The notes under the pieces were generated by a model that did not search any database, was not told the origin of the DNA, and saw nothing but the letters and a program-made list of their open reading frames with translations. Of a DNA stretch of 64,000 nucleotides, positions 61,345 to 64,000 are shown in pieces. Each line of letters begins with the position of its first letter. Positions within the stretch are counted from its first letter, which is position 1. The translations under genes and the position numbers were made by a program. This stretch comes from an uncultured Latescibacterota bacterium (GTDB lineage: Bacteria > Latescibacterota > UBA2968), in NCBI GenBank assembly GCA_951812755.1, contig OX638329.1, positions 4,782,522-4,846,521 of the forward strand. Direction: 5' to 3'.

Positions 61345-61675
61345 ATGAAACAAACTACACTTAAAATGCAGTTTCACCTTCCGATTGAAAACATCTCCAA
61401 AAAGCATCAAACGGCAGCGACAAAAAAGGCAAAAGTAGCCTTCCTTTGTGCTTGAACTCCTCCGACAAGGGGCCATCAGTGCTGGCAGAGCCGCAAAACT
61501 CCTCAATATTTCTCGATGGGAACTTTCAGACTTAATGGCTGAAGCCAGCATCTCCTCTTTGGATGACAGCCTCACCTCAGAAGACTTAGCGGCTGAAGTC
61601 AATAGTGCGTACAGGCTTTCGAGAAACCCAAGCCATGAAAACAAAAGGAGCATCAATGCAGAAGGATTATTCTGA
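61345..61675 (+). pseudogene. UPF0175 antitoxin-like gene with a +1 frameshift
   Basis: ATG 61345 begins MKQTTLKMQFHLP and stops after AFLCA at 61453; the +1 frame from 61448 reads LELLRQGAISAGRAAKLLNI, then SRWELSDLMAEASI, the core of UPF0175 small DNA-binding (HTH) antitoxins. The two halves join if one base in CCTTTG (61444-61448) is skipped. It is a broken gene, a sequencing error, or a recoded gene. The second frame runs past the usual end to 61675 and overlaps the ilvD-like start at 61656. The 207 bases before it hold a small ORF (61149) I do not consider supported. Confidence 0.65.
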
Positions 61676-63443
61676 AGTCAAAGGTCAACTGCGCAGTCAG
61701 GAATGGTTTAACAACCCGCACAACATGGGCATGACAGCCGTTTATGTCGAACGCTACATGAACTACGGCTGGACGCGCGAAGAACTCCAATCGGGCAAGC
61801 CCGTTATTGGCATCGCACAAACGGGTGGCGACCTCACCCCCTGCAATCGCATCCACGTCGAATTGGTCGATCGCGTCAAAGCCGGTATCCGCGACAACGG
61901 CGGCATACCCTTTGAATTTCCCGTTCACCCCATCGCCGAACAGGGCAAACGACCCACGGCGGCCCTCGACCGCAACCTCGCCTACCTGGGGCTGGTCGAA
62001 ATCCTGCACGGCTATCCCATAGACGGCGTCGTGCTCACCACCGGATGCGACAAAACCACACCCGCCTGCATCATGGCAGCCTGCACCATGAACCTGCCCG
62101 CCATCGTCCTCTCTGGCGGCCCCATGCTCGATGGGCACTGGCGTGGTCGCCTATCCGGATCGGGCACGGTTGTATGGGAAGCCCGCGAACGCTATGCGGC
62201 TGGTGAAATCGACTACGACGGGTTCATGGACATCGTCACATCGTCCTCGCCCAGTGTGGGCCACTGCAACACAATGGGAACTGCCCTTTCCATGAACTCA
62301 TTGGCCGAAGCACTTGGATTATCGCTTACCGGATGTGCGGCCATCCCAGCCCCCTATCGCGCCCGCAAGCAAATGGCCTATCACACGGGCCTGCGCATCG
62401 TCGATATGGTCAAAGAAGATCTCACCCCCGACAAAATCCTCACGCCAGAAGCCTTCCAAAACGCCGTTGTAGTTAACTCTGCGCTCGGCGGTTCGACCAA
62501 TGCGCCGGTTCACATCACCGCCATAGCGCGACACATTGGCCATGAACTGCCAGCAAAAGACTGGCAAACCCATGGTCACCACATACCCCTCCTCGTCAAC
62601 TGTCAGCCTGCGGGCGAATACCTCGGCGAAGCCTTTTACCGCGCCGGTGGCGTACCCGCTGTCATGGCCGAACTCGTCAAAGCCGACAAACTCCACCCCC
62701 ACTGCCAGACTGTCACAGGCAAAACCATAGGGGAAAATCTCAACGGCATCGCCATTGAAGACGAGCGCGTTATCAAACCTTATGATCAACCCTTAAAAGA
62801 AAATGCTGGATTCATCGTACTCAGCGGCAACCTCTTTGAAGCGGGCTTGCTCAAAACCTCTGTGATCGGCGACGACTTCCGAAAAAAATATCTCCAGCGC
62901 GAAGACGACGAAAACGCCTGGGAAGGCACGGCTGTAGTCTTCGACGGTCCCGAAGATTATCACCACCGCATCAACGATCCCAATTTACCCATCGACGAAA
63001 ATTCCATGCTCTTCGTACGCTATTGCGGCCCCGTGGGATACCCCGGTTCAGCCGAAGTCGTCAACATGCTCCCGCCTGACCGTCTCGTACAGGCTGGCAT
63101 TTCCGAACTACCCTGCATCGGCGATGGGCGTCAAAGCGGCACCTCTGCCAGCCCATCCATACTCAACGCTTCGCCCGAAGCCACAGTGGGTGGTGGCCTC
63201 GCCTTTCTCAAAACGGGCGACCGCGTGCGCATTGATCTCAACACCTGCACGGCCAATGTCCTCATCAGCGATCAAGAACTCGTCCAGCGCAAAAAGGACT
63301 GGAAACAACCCGATCTGGTCCACCAGACACCCTGGCAGGAAATCTATCGCCAAAGTGTGGGGCAACTCGCCGACGGCGCATGTCTGGAACTGGCCGTAAA
63401 ATACCAGAATGTGCGCGACAACACCCCGCGTCATTCGCATTAA
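61656..63443 (+). CDS. IlvD/Edd-family sugar-acid dehydratase (arabinonate/xylonate type)
   Basis: A 595-residue dehydratase. The [2Fe-2S] cysteines are Cys63 (GGDLTPCNR), Cys131 (TTGCDKTT) and Cys204 (VGHCNTMG). Their spacing (68 and 73) equals that of L-arabinonate dehydratase (Cys59, 127, 200 as I recall), which points to sugar acids rather than branched-chain amino-acid synthesis. [24 protein letters not shown], and [11 protein letters not shown]-type [13 protein letters not shown] complete the family. I use ATG 61656 with AAAGGAG 4 bases upstream. The modB-like gene follows 11 bases after its stop. Confidence 0.92.
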   Translation: MQKDYSEVKGQLRSQEWFNNPHNMGMTAVYVERYMNYGWTREELQSGKPVIGIAQTGGDLTPCNRIHVELVDRVKAGIRDNGGIPFEFPVHPIAEQGKRPTAALDRNLAYLGLVEILHGYPIDGVVLTTGCDKTTPACIMAACTMNLPAIVLSGGPMLDGHWRGRLSGSGTVVWEARERYAAGEIDYDGFMDIVTSSSPSVGHCNTMGTALSMNSLAEALGLSLTGCAAIPAPYRARKQMAYHTGLRIVDMVKEDLTPDKILTPEAFQNAVVVNSALGGSTNAPVHITAIARHIGHELPAKDWQTHGHHIPLLVNCQPAGEYLGEAFYRAGGVPAVMAELVKADKLHPHCQTVTGKTIGENLNGIAIEDERVIKPYDQPLKENAGFIVLSGNLFEAGLLKTSVIGDDFRKKYLQREDDENAWEGTAVVFDGPEDYHHRINDPNLPIDENSMLFVRYCGPVGYPGSAEVVNMLPPDRLVQAGISELPCIGDGRQSGTSASPSILNASPEATVGGGLAFLKTGDRVRIDLNTCTANVLISDQELVQRKKDWKQPDLVHQTPWQEIYRQSVGQLADGACLELAVKYQNVRDNTPRHSH

Positions 63444-63454
63444 ATTTTTACTCC

Positions 63455-64000
63455 GTGATTTTTCCGACTCCTGAAGAATACACCGTCCTCGTCCTATCGC
63501 TTAAAGTGGGCCTGCTCTGCGTGGTGATCAGCCTGCCCTTTGCCGTATTGTTGGGATGGGTACTGGCACGCAAAAACTTTCGCGGCAAACTCATCCTCGA
63601 CGGTCTGTGTCACTTGCCACTTGTGTTGCCGCCTGTAGTTGTCGGGTATCTGCTCCTCCTCCTGTTGGGACGCCGGGGTTTTCTGGGCCAGATTTTGAAC
63701 GACTGGTTTGGTTTGCAGATCGCATTTACCTGGCGAGGTGCTGTGTTAGCCGCTGCTGTGGTGGGTTTTCCGCTCATGTTAAGAGCTGTTCGCCTCGCCA
63801 TAGAAAGTGTTGACCCCCGCCTCGAGCGCGCTGCTCGCACCCTGGGTGCCAATCCGCTTCGCGCCTTTTTTTCCATAACGCTGCGCCTGGCCGCGCCCGG
63901 CGTACTCGTCGGTTCTCTCCTCGCATTTGCGCGCAGCCTGGGCGAATTTGGCGCCACCATCACCTTTGTCTCTAATATTGCCGGCGAAACCCGCACACTT
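63455..64000 (+). CDS. modB: Molybdate ABC transporter permease ModB (cut by window edge)
   Basis: From GTG 63455 182 codons are open to the window end: several membrane spans (VLVLSLKVGLLCVVISLPFA, LPLVLPPVVVGYLLLLLLG) and the EAA-loop region (ERAARTLGANPLRAFFSITL, then RSLGEFGATITFVSNIAGET). This is ModB of the molybdate importer, lacking only the last 40-50 residues. There is no clear SD before the GTG. The adjacent dehydratase is not a molybdenum gene, but MoaD/MoaE occur 30 kb upstream. ModA and ModC are expected outside the window. Confidence 0.9.
   Translation, partial: MIFPTPEEYTVLVLSLKVGLLCVVISLPFAVLLGWVLARKNFRGKLILDGLCHLPLVLPPVVVGYLLLLLLGRRGFLGQILNDWFGLQIAFTWRGAVLAAAVVGFPLMLRAVRLAIESVDPRLERAARTLGANPLRAFFSITLRLAAPGVLVGSLLAFARSLGEFGATITFVSNIAGETRTL

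Overview
The window most likely comes from an uncultured diderm (Gram-negative-type) bacterium of the FCB or Latescibacterota-like kind. Seen: outer-membrane machinery (LptD, BamA, Skp/OmpH, LolA, LolD), a class A RNase P RNA, an RF2 gene with the classic frameshift, and several accessory types (phytanoyl-CoA dioxygenase-like, DUF2961/GH172, IlvD/Edd sugar-acid dehydratase, dockerin-like surface proteins). The lineage is inferred; no 16S gene is present. Base composition is close to even, and somewhat more GC-rich in the giant surface gene.

Layout. (1) 1-1270: a cut-off gene end, then a RelE-type toxin preceded by an unusual long antitoxin. (2) 1411-3112 (-): glyA behind a promoter and a ZTP riboswitch with an overlapping intrinsic terminator. 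(3) 3135-11553 (-): a tight run lptD-dtd-maf-rodZ-priA-flippase, with a small hairpin-rich, MITE-like insertion just before the lptD start. (4) 11942-21432 (+): tRNA-Leu(UAG), then a 2859-residue secreted multidomain protein (cohesin-like, dockerin-like, cadherin, FN3, LRR, HExxH metallopeptidase) and a small paralogue sharing its leader and dockerin-like repeats. (5) 21457-27574 (+): lysA-like decarboxylase, truncated GlpD-like oxidase, Nramp-related transporter without the metal motifs, alpha/beta hydrolase, acetyltransferase. (6) 27693-33681 (+): small coiled-coil protein, ATP-grasp-like protein, LarE, peptide deformylase, PHP phosphatase, nicotinate phosphoribosyltransferase-like protein, MoaD and MoaE.

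(7) 33729-36158 (-): GH172-type protein with a tiny membrane ORF in front, a scar where an IS3-family end meets the first codons of a restriction-type gene, and a DUF4258 toxin-antitoxin pair. (8) nhaC (-) diverges from a zinc-ribbon micro-gene (+). (9) 38532-55677 (+): housekeeping and envelope block tsaD, VWA-type membrane protein, lamin-tail protein, ftsK, lolA, prfB, lysS, lolD, clpC, bamA, skp, fabZ. (10) 55762-60329 (-): ABC-F ATPase, pyrF, rnpB, RNase HI, zinc-ribbon coiled-coil protein, tRNA-Val(CAC). (11) 60373-64000: phytanoyl-CoA dioxygenase-like protein (-), a frameshifted UPF0175 antitoxin, a sugar-acid dehydratase, and the start of the molybdate permease modB, cut by the window edge.

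How the parts fit. LolA, LolD, BamA, Skp, FabZ and LptD serve outer-membrane lipoprotein, protein and LPS assembly; FtsK, RodZ, PriA and Maf serve division and replication; PrfB, LysS, Def, TsaD, Dtd and the tRNAs serve translation. MoaD, MoaE and ModB concern molybdenum. The most distinctive content is the giant surface protein with its small partner, the ZTP-switched glyA, and several decayed toxin-antitoxin and restriction remnants.
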